A stretch of 8,640 nt of DNA from Lysobacteraceae bacterium UBA6001. Lineage in GTDB: Bacteria > Pseudomonadota > Gammaproteobacteria > Xanthomonadales > Xanthomonadaceae. Within the stretch, counting starts at the first letter, position 1; each line of letters begins with the position of its first letter. Both the position numbers and the translations under genes were made by a program. A model generated the notes under the pieces. That model worked only from the letters and a program-made list of their open reading frames with translations. It searched no databases and was not told where the DNA came from. Below, piece after piece: positions 1 to 5,258 of the stretch. The stretch covers positions 1 to 8,640 of the forward strand of contig DJAN01000145.1 in NCBI GenBank assembly GCA_002429615.1, given 5' to 3'.

Positions 1-86
1 TCAGCGGCGGCGATGCGGGTCGCGGCCGGCAGGGCGCGGCGGCGGTCGCGCAGTTCACGGCGCAGGGCGTCGCGGGTGTCCGTCAT
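1..86 (-). CDS. ygfA: 5-formyltetrahydrofolate cyclo-ligase, N-terminal fragment
   Basis: Only the first 28 codons are inside the window; the gene continues past the left edge. From the ATG at 86-84 the product begins MTDTRDALRRELRDRRRAL and continues PAATRIAAA. This Arg-rich amphipathic start, with the R-x2-L-R-x3-R-x-A-L pattern, is typical of the cyclo-ligase N-terminal helix. The enzyme converts 5-formyl-THF to 5,10-methenyl-THF using ATP in the cytoplasmic one-carbon pool. Position supports the call: in gammaproteobacteria this gene normally lies directly downstream of 6S RNA on the same strand, as it does here. An intrinsic terminator at 165-203 separates the two, so the gene probably needs read-through or its own promoter. 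The ribosome site is weak (GGA about 6-9 nt upstream). The fragment alone is too short to prove identity; much of the confidence comes from context. Confidence 0.75.
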   Translation of the reverse strand, partial: MTDTRDALRRELRDRRRALPAATRIAAA

Positions 87-164
87 GCGGATCCAGTTCG
101 AGCGGGGAAGTATGGCGGGCGCATGCGCGGGGCCTTCGCGTTGCAGCGTGGCGGGCAGGGCCGC

Positions 165-203
165 AAAAGACAGGAGCGGCGCCCTTGCGGGACGCCGCTC
201 CTG
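165..203 (-). terminator. Intrinsic terminator after 6S RNA
   Basis: Positions 171-181 pair perfectly with 193-203 (11 bp, CAGGAGCGGCG on the + strand). Three further G-C pairs (182-184 with 189-191, A192 bulged) close a TTGC loop. Read on the minus strand, the stem is followed at once by TCTTTTG (170-164). This is a classical rho-independent terminator. It starts about 10 nt after the 3' end of the 6S closing stem and lies about 80 nt before the cyclo-ligase start codon. Confidence 0.85.
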
Positions 204-212
204 CGGAATATT

Positions 213-398
213 GCATTCTCCGCGGTGACGATGCGTGCGAAACGACCTTGAACCCGGGGTTCAAGTGGGAACGCTGGGAAACCATCGGGCTTTCCGCTAC
301 GAGGCGGACATGCACACCCGGCGTCGTCGCGCCCCCGGTGTCGTTATTAAGGGACAAGGCGAATGTTTGCACACGCCGTCGTTCACAGCAGAGAACGC
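213..398 (-). ncRNA. ssrS: 6S RNA
   Basis: 6S RNA binds sigma-70 RNA polymerase as a promoter-DNA mimic, lowers transcription in stationary phase, and serves as template for short product RNAs. The first 8 nt of the minus-strand transcript (GCGUUCUC, 398-391) pair with its last 8 nt (GAGAAUGC, 220-213), with one G-U pair. Further in, GUGUGC pairs with GCACGC, building the long closing stem. The 3' half carries a small hairpin, CUUGAACC-CCG-GGUUCAAG (265-247), which closely resembles the CUUGAACC...GGUUCAAG element at the same place in E. coli 6S RNA. The length of about 186 nt matches the E. coli molecule (184 nt). The location between zapA and the cyclo-ligase gene is the conserved ssrS site. 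The ends are inferred from pairing and the -10 box and could be off by a few nt. Confidence 0.92.
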
Positions 399-404
399 GC
401 GGCC

Positions 405-410
405 ATTATA
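405..410 (-). promoter_or_regulatory. -10 box of the 6S RNA promoter
   Basis: A perfect TATAAT lies on the minus strand at 410-405, with about 6 nt between it and the inferred 6S 5' end at 398. No good TTGACA match exists 16-18 bp upstream, so a housekeeping sigma promoter with a weak -35 is the best reading. An 8-bp direct repeat (gccagtgc, + strand) at 411-418 and 429-436 occupies the spacer and the -35 zone. A 10-bp palindrome TCCCCGGGGA lies further upstream at 454-463. Confidence 0.75.
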
Positions 411-495
411 GCCAGTGCGGCCGAGCCCGCCAGTGCATTCGTCGCCGGAATGTTCCCCGGGGATTCATTGTTGCGATGGGAACGCCTATTCGGCT

Positions 496-798
496 TCAAC
501 GCGGTGTATCGGAGACGCTGTCCAGGCGGCGGTTGAGTTCGCCCAGCGTGCGCGTCAGTTCGCGTTGCTGGCGCGCCTGTTCGTCGCGCAGCTGTTGCAG
601 TTCGTGCGCCAGGTTCAGCGCCGACAGCACCGCCAGGCGGTCGAGGGCGACCATGCGGTTGGTGCCGCGGATCTCGCGCATGCGCGCATCCAGCAGCCGC
701 GCCGCGGCCGCCAGACTATCGCGCTCGTCGGCACTGACGCCCACGGTGTATTCGCGGTCGAGGATGCGGACGCTGACCGGTTCGGTGCCTTGGCTCAC
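496..798 (-). CDS. zapA: Cell division protein ZapA
   Basis: This 100-aa protein matches the ZapA family in length and pattern. An N-terminal globular part (VSVRILDREYTVGVSADER, about residues 8-26) is followed by a helical segment (about 28-50). A long C-terminal coiled coil from about residue 53 (NLAHELQQLRDEQARQQREL) forms the dimer and tetramer contacts in known ZapA proteins. ZapA binds FtsZ at midcell and bundles and aligns its filaments. The start is GTG at 798-796, supported by a GGAG ribosome site at 810-807. Its GTGA overlaps the stop codon of the upstream coiled-coil gene by 4 bp, which implies translational coupling. The 6S promoter lies downstream. No convincing terminator is visible between the stop and that promoter. 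Confidence 0.93.
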   Translation of the reverse strand: MSQGTEPVSVRILDREYTVGVSADERDSLAAAARLLDARMREIRGTNRMVALDRLAVLSALNLAHELQQLRDEQARQQRELTRTLGELNRRLDSVSDTPR

Positions 799-1016
799 GT
801 GTGCTGCTCCAGCGATTTGAGCCGGGCGATCATCGCCTCGACCCGGGAACGCGCCTGCTCGTTCTTGGTCAGCAGCTGCGCGCGCTCGCTGATCAGCTGT
901 TCCTGCTGCTGGCGCAGGCTGCGGTTCTCATCGGCCAGGCGCTGCGTGCGTTCGACCAGCCCCTCAACCCGGGCGGCGAGTGCGCGCAATTCGGCGAGGG
1001 TATCGGTCGGTTCCAT
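795..1016 (-). CDS. Small coiled-coil protein, TIGR02449-like, ZapA-linked
   Basis: A 73-aa, almost wholly helical protein with heptad-like Leu spacing from about residue 6 to the end (LAELRALAARVEGLVERTQ, then LADENRSLRQQQEQLISER). It has no signal peptide, membrane segment or catalytic motif. It resembles the TIGR02449 family, small proteins commonly encoded just before zapA in pseudomonads and xanthomonads. The pattern also resembles E. coli ZapB (81 aa), a coiled coil that joins ZapA to form a layer at the Z-ring, but this is a resemblance of fold and not demonstrated homology. The ATG at 1016-1014 has no clear ribosome site. The stop TGA shares 4 bp with the zapA GTG, so the pair is co-translated. 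A cytoplasmic division-accessory role is inferred from this coupling. The stop of the PAS-GGDEF-EAL gene lies 32 nt upstream, so one transcript may cover all three. Confidence 0.82.
   Translation of the reverse strand: MEPTDTLAELRALAARVEGLVERTQRLADENRSLRQQQEQLISERAQLLTKNEQARSRVEAMIARLKSLEQHT
807..810 (-). promoter_or_regulatory. Ribosome binding site of zapA
   Basis: GGAG on the minus strand, inside the last codons of the preceding gene and 8 nt before the GTG at 798. It supports GTG as the zapA start, although no ATG lies nearby. Confidence 0.6.
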
Positions 1017-1048
1017 CGGCCAAGACTAGGCGGCGTGTCGCGGGGCGG

Positions 1049-2827
1049 TCAAGGTACGACCAGAAGCGGCGGGCGCGCGTCGGCGGGCGGCTGCAGCAGG
1101 GCGCGGCAGGCCACCGCATCGCGGCCGGGTGCCACCAGGTAACCCTGGATCTCGTCGCAGCCATGGGCCTGGAGGAAATCGCGCTGGCGGGTGTATTCGA
1201 CCCCCTCGGCGACCACCAGCAGGCCAAGCGCGTGGCCCATGTCGATGATCGCCGCCGCGATCGGGCCGCCACCCTGGGCCAGGTCGGTCACGAACGGCTG
1301 GCCGATCTTCAAGGTGGTGACCGGCAACTGGCGCAGGTAGGCCAGCGACGAATAGCCGGTGCCGAAGTCGTCGATCGCCACGCCCACGCCCAGTGCGCGC
1401 AGCTCGCGCAGCAGGGCGATGCCGCGCTCGCCCTCGGCGAGCATGGCGCTTTCGGTCAGTTCCAGCTCCAGGCAGCCCGGCGGCAGGTCGTATTCGCCCA
1501 GCAGGTCGGCCACTTCCAGCGCGAAGGTCGGCTGGCGCAGCTGCCAGGCCGACACGTTGACCGACATCCGCAGCTCGGTGAGGCCTTCCTCGCGCCACTG
1601 CGCCAGGGTGGCGCAGGCCTGGCGCAGCACCCAGCTGCCGATCTCGGGCATCACCCCGATCTGTTCGGCGACCGGGATGAATTCCTCCGGCGACACATTG
1701 CCGAAGCTATCGTCATGCCAGCGCAGCAGGGCCTCCACCGCCGCCACCCGGCCGCTGCGCAACGACTGCCGCGGCTGGAACACCAGGTGGAAGCAGCGAT
1801 CCATCTCGGTGGCGCGCAGCGCGTTGGCGATACGCGCGCGGCGGTGGCTGGCGCGGTCGAGCATCGCCGAATAGGCGCGCCAGGTGCGCCGGCCGGCGGC
1901 CTTGGCGCGACGGGTCGCGCTTTCGGCATGGGCGAGCAGTTCGCTGGGCAGGCGGCCGTGCGATGGCGCCTCGGCGATGCCCAGCGACAGCGACACGATG
2001 GTGCTGTGGTCGTCGCCCAGCAGCAGCGGCTCGGCGAATGCCTGCAGGATGTCCTCGGCGAGCTGCTCGGCGCGCCGGGTGGCGTCGCTGGCGCTGAGCA
2101 CCACCGCGAATTCGTCGCCGCCCAGGCGTGCCAGCACGCCGCGCGACCCGATCACCGCGGCCAGGCGCTCGGCGGTGGCGCGCAACGCCTGGTCGCCGGC
2201 GCGGTGGCCGAGCCAGTCGTTGATGTGGCCCAGGTGATCGATGTCCATCGCCAGCAGGGCCACCGTGTGCCCTTCGCGACGCGCCTCCACCAGTGCATGC
2301 GCCAGGTGTTCGGCCAGGCGCGCGCGCAGCGGCAGCCCGGTCAGGGTGTCGTAGTTGGCGAGGTAGCGCAGTTCGCGCTCGGCCCGGCGCGACTCGCCGA
2401 TATCGCGCAGGCACAGCAGGGAGCGCGCCGGGCCCGCGCCGGCCAGGGTCTGGCGGATGACCCGGCACGGCACCAGCCGCCCGTCGGCACGGCGCAGCCA
2501 GATCTCGTCCTCGGCCACCGCTTCGGGGGCCTCCTCGGCGGGCGCCTGCAGCGACGCGAATGCCTGCATCCGCACCCCGTCCTCGTCGTGCCAGCCACCC
2601 AGGCGCAGGAACGCGGGGTTGGCGTCGAGAATCCGGTCCTGCGCATCCAGCAGCAGCACCGCTTCCTCGATCAGGCGCAGCGCCTGTGCCGCGGCGCCTT
2701 CCAGGCGCTGTCCGCGTTCGTTGCGCTTGCGCCAGAACACCGTGGCGGTGAAGGCGGAGACCAGGCCGGCGGCCATGGCCGTCAGTGGACGATGAAGCAG
2801 CAGGGTGGCGGTACTGGCGAACGGCAT
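1049..2827 (-). CDS. Membrane-anchored PAS-GGDEF-EAL cyclic-di-GMP protein
   Basis: A 592-aa protein. Residues about 10-31 form one hydrophobic segment followed by WRKRNER, a probable inner-membrane anchor with a cytoplasmic remainder. A PAS sensor domain spans about 45-148. The GGDEF domain (about 150-320) keeps DTLTGLP and RLGGDEF (motif 236-240) but lacks an RxxD inhibitory site, and reads DIDHLGHIND where families usually have DxDxFKxIND. The EAL domain (about 335-580) keeps E365 of EAL, N424, E459, D486/D487 of DDFGTG, K507, E541 of EGVE and Q561 of QGY. The usual LKID motif reads LKIG (G509). Active GGDEF domains make cyclic-di-GMP and EAL domains cut it to pGpG; the better-kept EAL set suggests a phosphodiesterase, perhaps weakened at G509. 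ATG 2827-2825 is the first start in an open frame; M18 is possible but would cut the anchor. Neither has a clear ribosome site. Confidence 0.93.
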   Translation of the reverse strand: MPFASTATLLLHRPLTAMAAGLVSAFTATVFWRKRNERGQRLEGAAAQALRLIEEAVLLLDAQDRILDANPAFLRLGGWHDEDGVRMQAFASLQAPAEEAPEAVAEDEIWLRRADGRLVPCRVIRQTLAGAGPARSLLCLRDIGESRRAERELRYLANYDTLTGLPLRARLAEHLAHALVEARREGHTVALLAMDIDHLGHINDWLGHRAGDQALRATAERLAAVIGSRGVLARLGGDEFAVVLSASDATRRAEQLAEDILQAFAEPLLLGDDHSTIVSLSLGIAEAPSHGRLPSELLAHAESATRRAKAAGRRTWRAYSAMLDRASHRRARIANALRATEMDRCFHLVFQPRQSLRSGRVAAVEALLRWHDDSFGNVSPEEFIPVAEQIGVMPEIGSWVLRQACATLAQWREEGLTELRMSVNVSAWQLRQPTFALEVADLLGEYDLPPGCLELELTESAMLAEGERGIALLRELRALGVGVAIDDFGTGYSSLAYLRQLPVTTLKIGQPFVTDLAQGGGPIAAAIIDMGHALGLLVVAEGVEYTRQRDFLQAHGCDEIQGYLVAPGRDAVACRALLQPPADARPPLLVVP

Positions 2828-2876
2828 GGACGGCTGTGCGGCGGGTAATGCGCGAGTGTCACCCGCGCGGATGAAA

Positions 2877-2908
2877 CCGACAAGACGATGTCACCGGATT
2901 GCTACACT
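2877..2908 (+). promoter_or_regulatory. Possible promoter of ygfB-pepP
   Basis: TACACT at 2903-2908 is a fair -10 match. The best -35-like element, CCGACA at 2877-2882, is 20 bp upstream, which is longer than ideal. It lies in the 137-bp gap between the divergent EAL-protein gene and ygfB, where a promoter is expected. The sequence match alone is weak. Confidence 0.35.
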
Positions 2909-2951
2909 GGGCGCCCGATGTCGCGCGCTGCGCGGCATGCCCCATGTGTGT

Positions 2952-2954
2952 GGA
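2952..2954 (+). promoter_or_regulatory. Likely ribosome binding site of ygfB
   Basis: GGA, followed by the purine-rich AACGAAGCAG, ends 10 nt before ATG 2965. It favours that start over in-frame upstream candidates such as ATG 2944 and the longest open reading from 2899. The upstream residues ([11 protein letters not shown]...) overlap the probable promoter and look non-coding. Confidence 0.45.
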
Positions 2955-2964
2955 AACGAAGCAG

Positions 2965-3510
2965 ATGAGCGAATTGCCGGAAGTCCTGGCGGTCCAGGAA
3001 GAGAGCCAGCGACTGGGCCTGGCGGCCAGCGCGGCCGAGCTGCATGGCGGACTGTGTGGCTGGCTGGCGGGGGGCGGGGACGATGTTCCCGCATGGCCGG
3101 CGCGGGTGCTGGCCGACGACAGCCTGCCCGCGCCCGCGCCGGGCGGTGCGCTGGATCGCCTGCGCGAAGTCAGCGCGGCGCAGCTGGGGGATCGCGATTT
3201 CGCCTTCGAACTGCTGCTGGCGGAGGACGGTGCGCCGCTGGCCGCGCGCGCCGACGCGCTGTTCGAGTGGTGCCGCGCCTTCCTCGGTGGCTTCGGGCTG
3301 GCCGCGCGTTCGCGTCCGCAGCTGTCCGACGAAGGTGAGGAAGCCCTGCAGGATCTGGCGCGTCTGGCGCAGGCATCCAGCAATGACTTCGACCGCGCCG
3401 ACGAGGACGAGGCGGCCCTGGCCGAGATCGAGGAGTTCGTGCGCGTGGCGGCGCTGCTGCTGCATGGCGACTGCGTCCTCGGCCCGCGCTATCGGCAGCG
3501 TCTGAACTGA
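2965..3510 (+). CDS. ygfB: UPF0149 / YgfB family protein
   Basis: Starting at ATG 2965 the product is 181 aa, close to the family's usual 180-195. It begins [18 protein letters not shown] and carries the family signature [18 protein letters not shown] near residues 20-37. Later come [14 protein letters not shown] (about 93-106) and a C-terminal acidic stretch ([21 protein letters not shown]), both typical of the fold. It is a soluble, acidic, mostly helical protein with no signal peptide. Its biochemical role is not settled; in Pseudomonas aeruginosa YgfB has been linked to repression of a peptidoglycan-recycling amidase and beta-lactam resistance. Here it is the first gene of a two-gene unit: pepP starts 7 nt after its stop, and ygfB-pepP is the conserved gammaproteobacterial order. 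A longer form beginning at 2899 or 2944 is possible but not favoured. Confidence 0.9.
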   Translation: MSELPEVLAVQEESQRLGLAASAAELHGGLCGWLAGGGDDVPAWPARVLADDSLPAPAPGGALDRLREVSAAQLGDRDFAFELLLAEDGAPLAARADALFEWCRAFLGGFGLAARSRPQLSDEGEEALQDLARLAQASSNDFDRADEDEAALAEIEEFVRVAALLLHGDCVLGPRYRQRLN

Positions 3511-3512
3511 GG
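3508..3512 (+). promoter_or_regulatory. Ribosome binding site of pepP overlapping ygfB stop
   Basis: TGAGG, in which TGA is the ygfB stop, lies 5 nt before GTG 3518. The overlap of stop and Shine-Dalgarno implies coupled translation of ygfB and pepP and supports the GTG start. Confidence 0.6.
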
Positions 3513-3517
3513 CCGGC

Positions 3518-4873
3518 GTGAAGCGTCTGACCGGCATCAGCGCGGCCGAATATGCGCGCCGCCGTCGCCAGCTGATGCAGATGGCGGGTGACCAGGCGAT
3601 CCTGGTGCTGCCGGCCGCGCCTGAGCGCATCCGCAGCCACGACACCCACTACCCGTACCGGCAGGATTCGGACTTCTGGTACCTGAGCGGGTTCCCCGAG
3701 CCGGAAGCGGTGCTGGTGTTGATCCCGGGACGGCGCCACGGCGAGGTCATCCTGTTCTGCCGCGAACGCGACGCCGAGCGCGAAGCGTGGGATGGCCGGC
3801 GCGCGGGCCAGGAAGGTGCGGTGGACGATTACGGCATGGATGACGCCTATCCGATCGAGGATCTGGACGACATCCTGCCCGGCCTGCTCGAAGGCCGCTC
3901 GCGCGTCTACTACCACTTCGGCCGCGACGCCGATTTCGACCTGAAGCTGATCGGCTGGGTCAACCGCGTGCGCGCGCAGGTGCGTTACGGCGCGCAGCCG
4001 CCGCACGAGTTCCTGGAGCTGGGCCACCTGCTGCACGAGCAGCGCCTGTTCAAGTCGCGCGACGAGATCGCGTTGATGCAGCGTGCCGCCGACCTGAGCG
4101 TGCGTGCGCATCGGGCGGCGATGCGCGCCGCGCGGCCGGGCATCCACGAATACGAGCTGCAGGCCGAGGTCGAGCGTGAATTCCGCGCCGGTGACGCGTG
4201 GCCGGCTTATGGAAGCATCGTCGGGGCGGGCGCCAATGCCTGCGTGCTGCATTACCGCGACAACAGCGCGCGCAGCCGCGACGGCGACCTGGTGCTGATC
4301 GACGCCGGTGCCGAGTACCGTGGCTATGCCAGCGACATCACCCGCACGTTCCCGGTCAACGGCCGTTTCAGCCGCGAGCAGCGCGCGCTGCACGACCTGG
4401 TGGGGCGCGCGCAGGCTGCCGCGCTGGCGCAGGCGCGCCCGGGCGTGCCTTATGAGGCGGGGCATCTGGCGGCGGTGGAAACCCTGACCGACGGCCTGCT
4501 GCAACTGGGCCTGCTGAAGGGGCGCCTGCAGACCAACATCGACGAAGGCGGCTACCGGCGTTTCTACCGGCACAAGACGGGCCACTGGCTGGGCCTGGAC
4601 GTGCACGACGTGGGCGAATACCGCCTGGGTGGCGAATCGCGCCTGCTGGAGCCGGGCATGGTGTTCACCATCGAGCCGGGGCTGTACGTCTCGGCGGATG
4701 ACGACACGGTGGACGCGAAGTGGCGCGGCATTGGCATCCGCACCGAGGACGACGTATTGATCACCGCCGACGGCCACCAGGTGTTGACGGGCGAACTCGA
4801 ACGCAGCGCCGACGAGATCGAGGCCTTCATGGCCTCCCCCCAACGTGACGCCGCCAACCCGCAGTTGATCTGA
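3518..4873 (+). CDS. pepP: Xaa-Pro aminopeptidase (aminopeptidase P)
   Basis: A 451-aa cytoplasmic enzyme that removes the N-terminal residue of peptides whose second residue is proline. An N-terminal creatinase-like domain (about 1-175) carries YPYRQDSDFWYLSGFPEPEA. The C-terminal M24 'pita-bread' domain (about 180-440) holds all five dinuclear-metal ligands: D262 (IDAG), D273 (SDITRTF), H356 (GHWLGLDVHDVG), E386 (TIEPGLY) and E410 (RTEDDV). The accessory histidines H245 and H363 are also present. These residues line up with E. coli AMPP D260, D271, H354, E383 and E406 with nearly constant offset, and length is close to E. coli PepP (441 aa). The start is GTG, 7 nt after the ygfB stop. In many relatives ubiH follows pepP; here the repeat array begins 11 nt after the stop. 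The enzyme should be active, since nothing key is missing. Confidence 0.96.
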   Translation: MKRLTGISAAEYARRRRQLMQMAGDQAILVLPAAPERIRSHDTHYPYRQDSDFWYLSGFPEPEAVLVLIPGRRHGEVILFCRERDAEREAWDGRRAGQEGAVDDYGMDDAYPIEDLDDILPGLLEGRSRVYYHFGRDADFDLKLIGWVNRVRAQVRYGAQPPHEFLELGHLLHEQRLFKSRDEIALMQRAADLSVRAHRAAMRAARPGIHEYELQAEVEREFRAGDAWPAYGSIVGAGANACVLHYRDNSARSRDGDLVLIDAGAEYRGYASDITRTFPVNGRFSREQRALHDLVGRAQAAALAQARPGVPYEAGHLAAVETLTDGLLQLGLLKGRLQTNIDEGGYRRFYRHKTGHWLGLDVHDVGEYRLGGESRLLEPGMVFTIEPGLYVSADDDTVDAKWRGIGIRTEDDVLITADGHQVLTGELERSADEIEAFMASPQRDAANPQLI

Positions 4874-4883
4874 TGGAGCAGAG

Positions 4884-4996
4884 CCCCCTTTGTTAAGGGG
4901 GCGCGGCGACAGCCGCGGGGATAGGCAGGGCAGCAGCGGGGCCCGAAGTTTGCGCAGCAAACTTTGGGGGCGAAGCCGCGAAGCGGCTGCGCCTTA
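4884..4996. repeat. 113-bp repeat, copy 1
   Basis: Hairpin a lies at 4884-4901, b at 4902-4917, c core at 4946-4964 and d at 4974-4988. It starts 11 nt after the pepP stop and so forms the likely 3' end of the pepP message. It differs from copy 2 at only three positions. Confidence 0.92.
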
Positions 4997-5109
4997 CCCC
5001 CTTTGTTAAGGGGGCGCGGCGACAGCCGCGGGGATAGGCAAGGCAGCAGCGGGGCCCGAAGTTTGCGTAGCAAACTTTGGGGGCGAAGCCGCGAAGCGGC
5101 TACGCCTTA
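4997..5109. repeat. 113-bp repeat, copy 2
   Basis: It differs from copy 1 by three substitutions over 113 bp: GGCAGGG to GGCAAGG in the spacer, GCA to GTA in loop c, and GGCTGCGCC to GGCTACGCC after hairpin d. All four stems are intact. The near identity points to a recent tandem duplication. Confidence 0.92.
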
Positions 5110-5222
5110 CCCCCTTTGTTAAGGGGGCGCGCCGAAGGCGCGGGGATAGGCAAGGCAGGAGGAGGGGGCCCAAAGTTTGCTGCGCAAACTTTGGGGGCGC
5201 AGCCGCTTCGCGGCTACGCCAT
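5110..5222. repeat. 113-bp repeat, diverged copy 3
   Basis: Hairpin a is identical to the other copies (5110-5127). Hairpin b is CGCGCC-GAA-GGCGCG (5128-5142), with both arms changed so that pairing is kept and the loop shortened. Hairpin c (5169-5195) has loop TGC instead of GCA, and a G-U pair replaced by A-U. Hairpin d (5201-5215) has loop TTC instead of GAA. The spacer between b and c is also changed (AGGAGGAGGGGG). Small insertions and deletions cancel, so the period stays 113 bp. Confidence 0.88.
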
Positions 5223-5227
5223 CCCCC

Positions 5228-5258
5228 GCGCACTAGCCCGCGAAGCGGGCTAGTGCGC
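5228..5258 (-). terminator. 14-bp perfect hairpin at the end of pepQ
   Basis: GCGCACTAGCCCGC (5228-5241) and GCGGGCTAGTGCGC (5245-5258) form a perfect 14-bp stem with a 3-nt loop. The pepQ stop codon (TAG, 5252-5250) and the two sense codons before it are inside the upstream arm. On the minus strand the stem is followed by GGGGGATGG and not a T-run, so it is at best an atypical or rho-assisted terminator, or an mRNA 3'-end stabiliser. It could act on both strands between the convergent genes. Confidence 0.6.

Larger units (their letters stand above)
4884..5222. repeat. Tandem array of three 113-bp multi-hairpin repeats
   Basis: CCCCCTTTGTTAAGGGGG recurs at 4884, 4997 and 5110, and a CCCCC at 5223 continues the phase, giving a period of exactly 113 bp. 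Each unit carries four short hairpins in the same order: (a) CCCCCTT-TGTT-AAGGGGG; (b) CGCGGC-GACA-GCCGCG; a spacer containing GGGGATAGGCA; (c) AAGTTTGC-GCA-GCAAACTT, extended to 12 bp by CCCG/TGGG; (d) AGCCGC-GAA-GCGGCT. Hairpins are not followed by T-runs, so this is not a set of ordinary intrinsic terminators. The array fills the space between the convergent pepP and pepQ genes. It resembles in style the REP/BIME-type intergenic repeats common in xanthomonads, and the minus strand reads GTAG into hairpin d in copies 2 and 3, but membership of a named family is not shown. No transposase-like gene is in the window. Confidence 0.93.

Noticed and set aside
55..372. 105-aa minus-strand frame and 71-aa plus-strand frame over the 6S region
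   Set aside because: They overlap the 6S RNA, its terminator and the cyclo-ligase start; composition is non-coding and no ribosome site is seen.
980..2848. 622-aa open frame on the + strand opposite the PAS-GGDEF-EAL gene
   Set aside because: It is the antisense shadow of a well-supported domain protein. Long antisense frames are expected at this GC content, and the product is Gln/Arg/His-rich with no recognisable domain.
2899..2964. Longer N terminus for ygfB beginning at 2899
   Set aside because: The extra 22 residues overlap a probable -10 element and do not resemble the family start MSELPEV; ATG 2965 has a better-placed ribosome site.
3170..4960. 596-aa open frame on the - strand opposite ygfB and pepP
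   Set aside because: Shadow of pepP, whose full set of catalytic residues fixes the coding strand. It also begins inside the hairpin repeat.
4564..5073. Repeated peptide MLRKLRAPLLPCLSPRL at the start of two minus-strand frames
   Set aside because: It is only the translation of the 113-bp DNA repeat on the minus strand, not a repeated protein domain.
4884..5258. CRISPR array
   Set aside because: Units of 113 bp repeat end to end without unique spacers, and no cas gene is present.
4884..5258. Insertion sequence or MITE with target-site duplication
   Set aside because: No transposase, no clear terminal inverted repeats around the whole array and no matching direct duplications at its edges.
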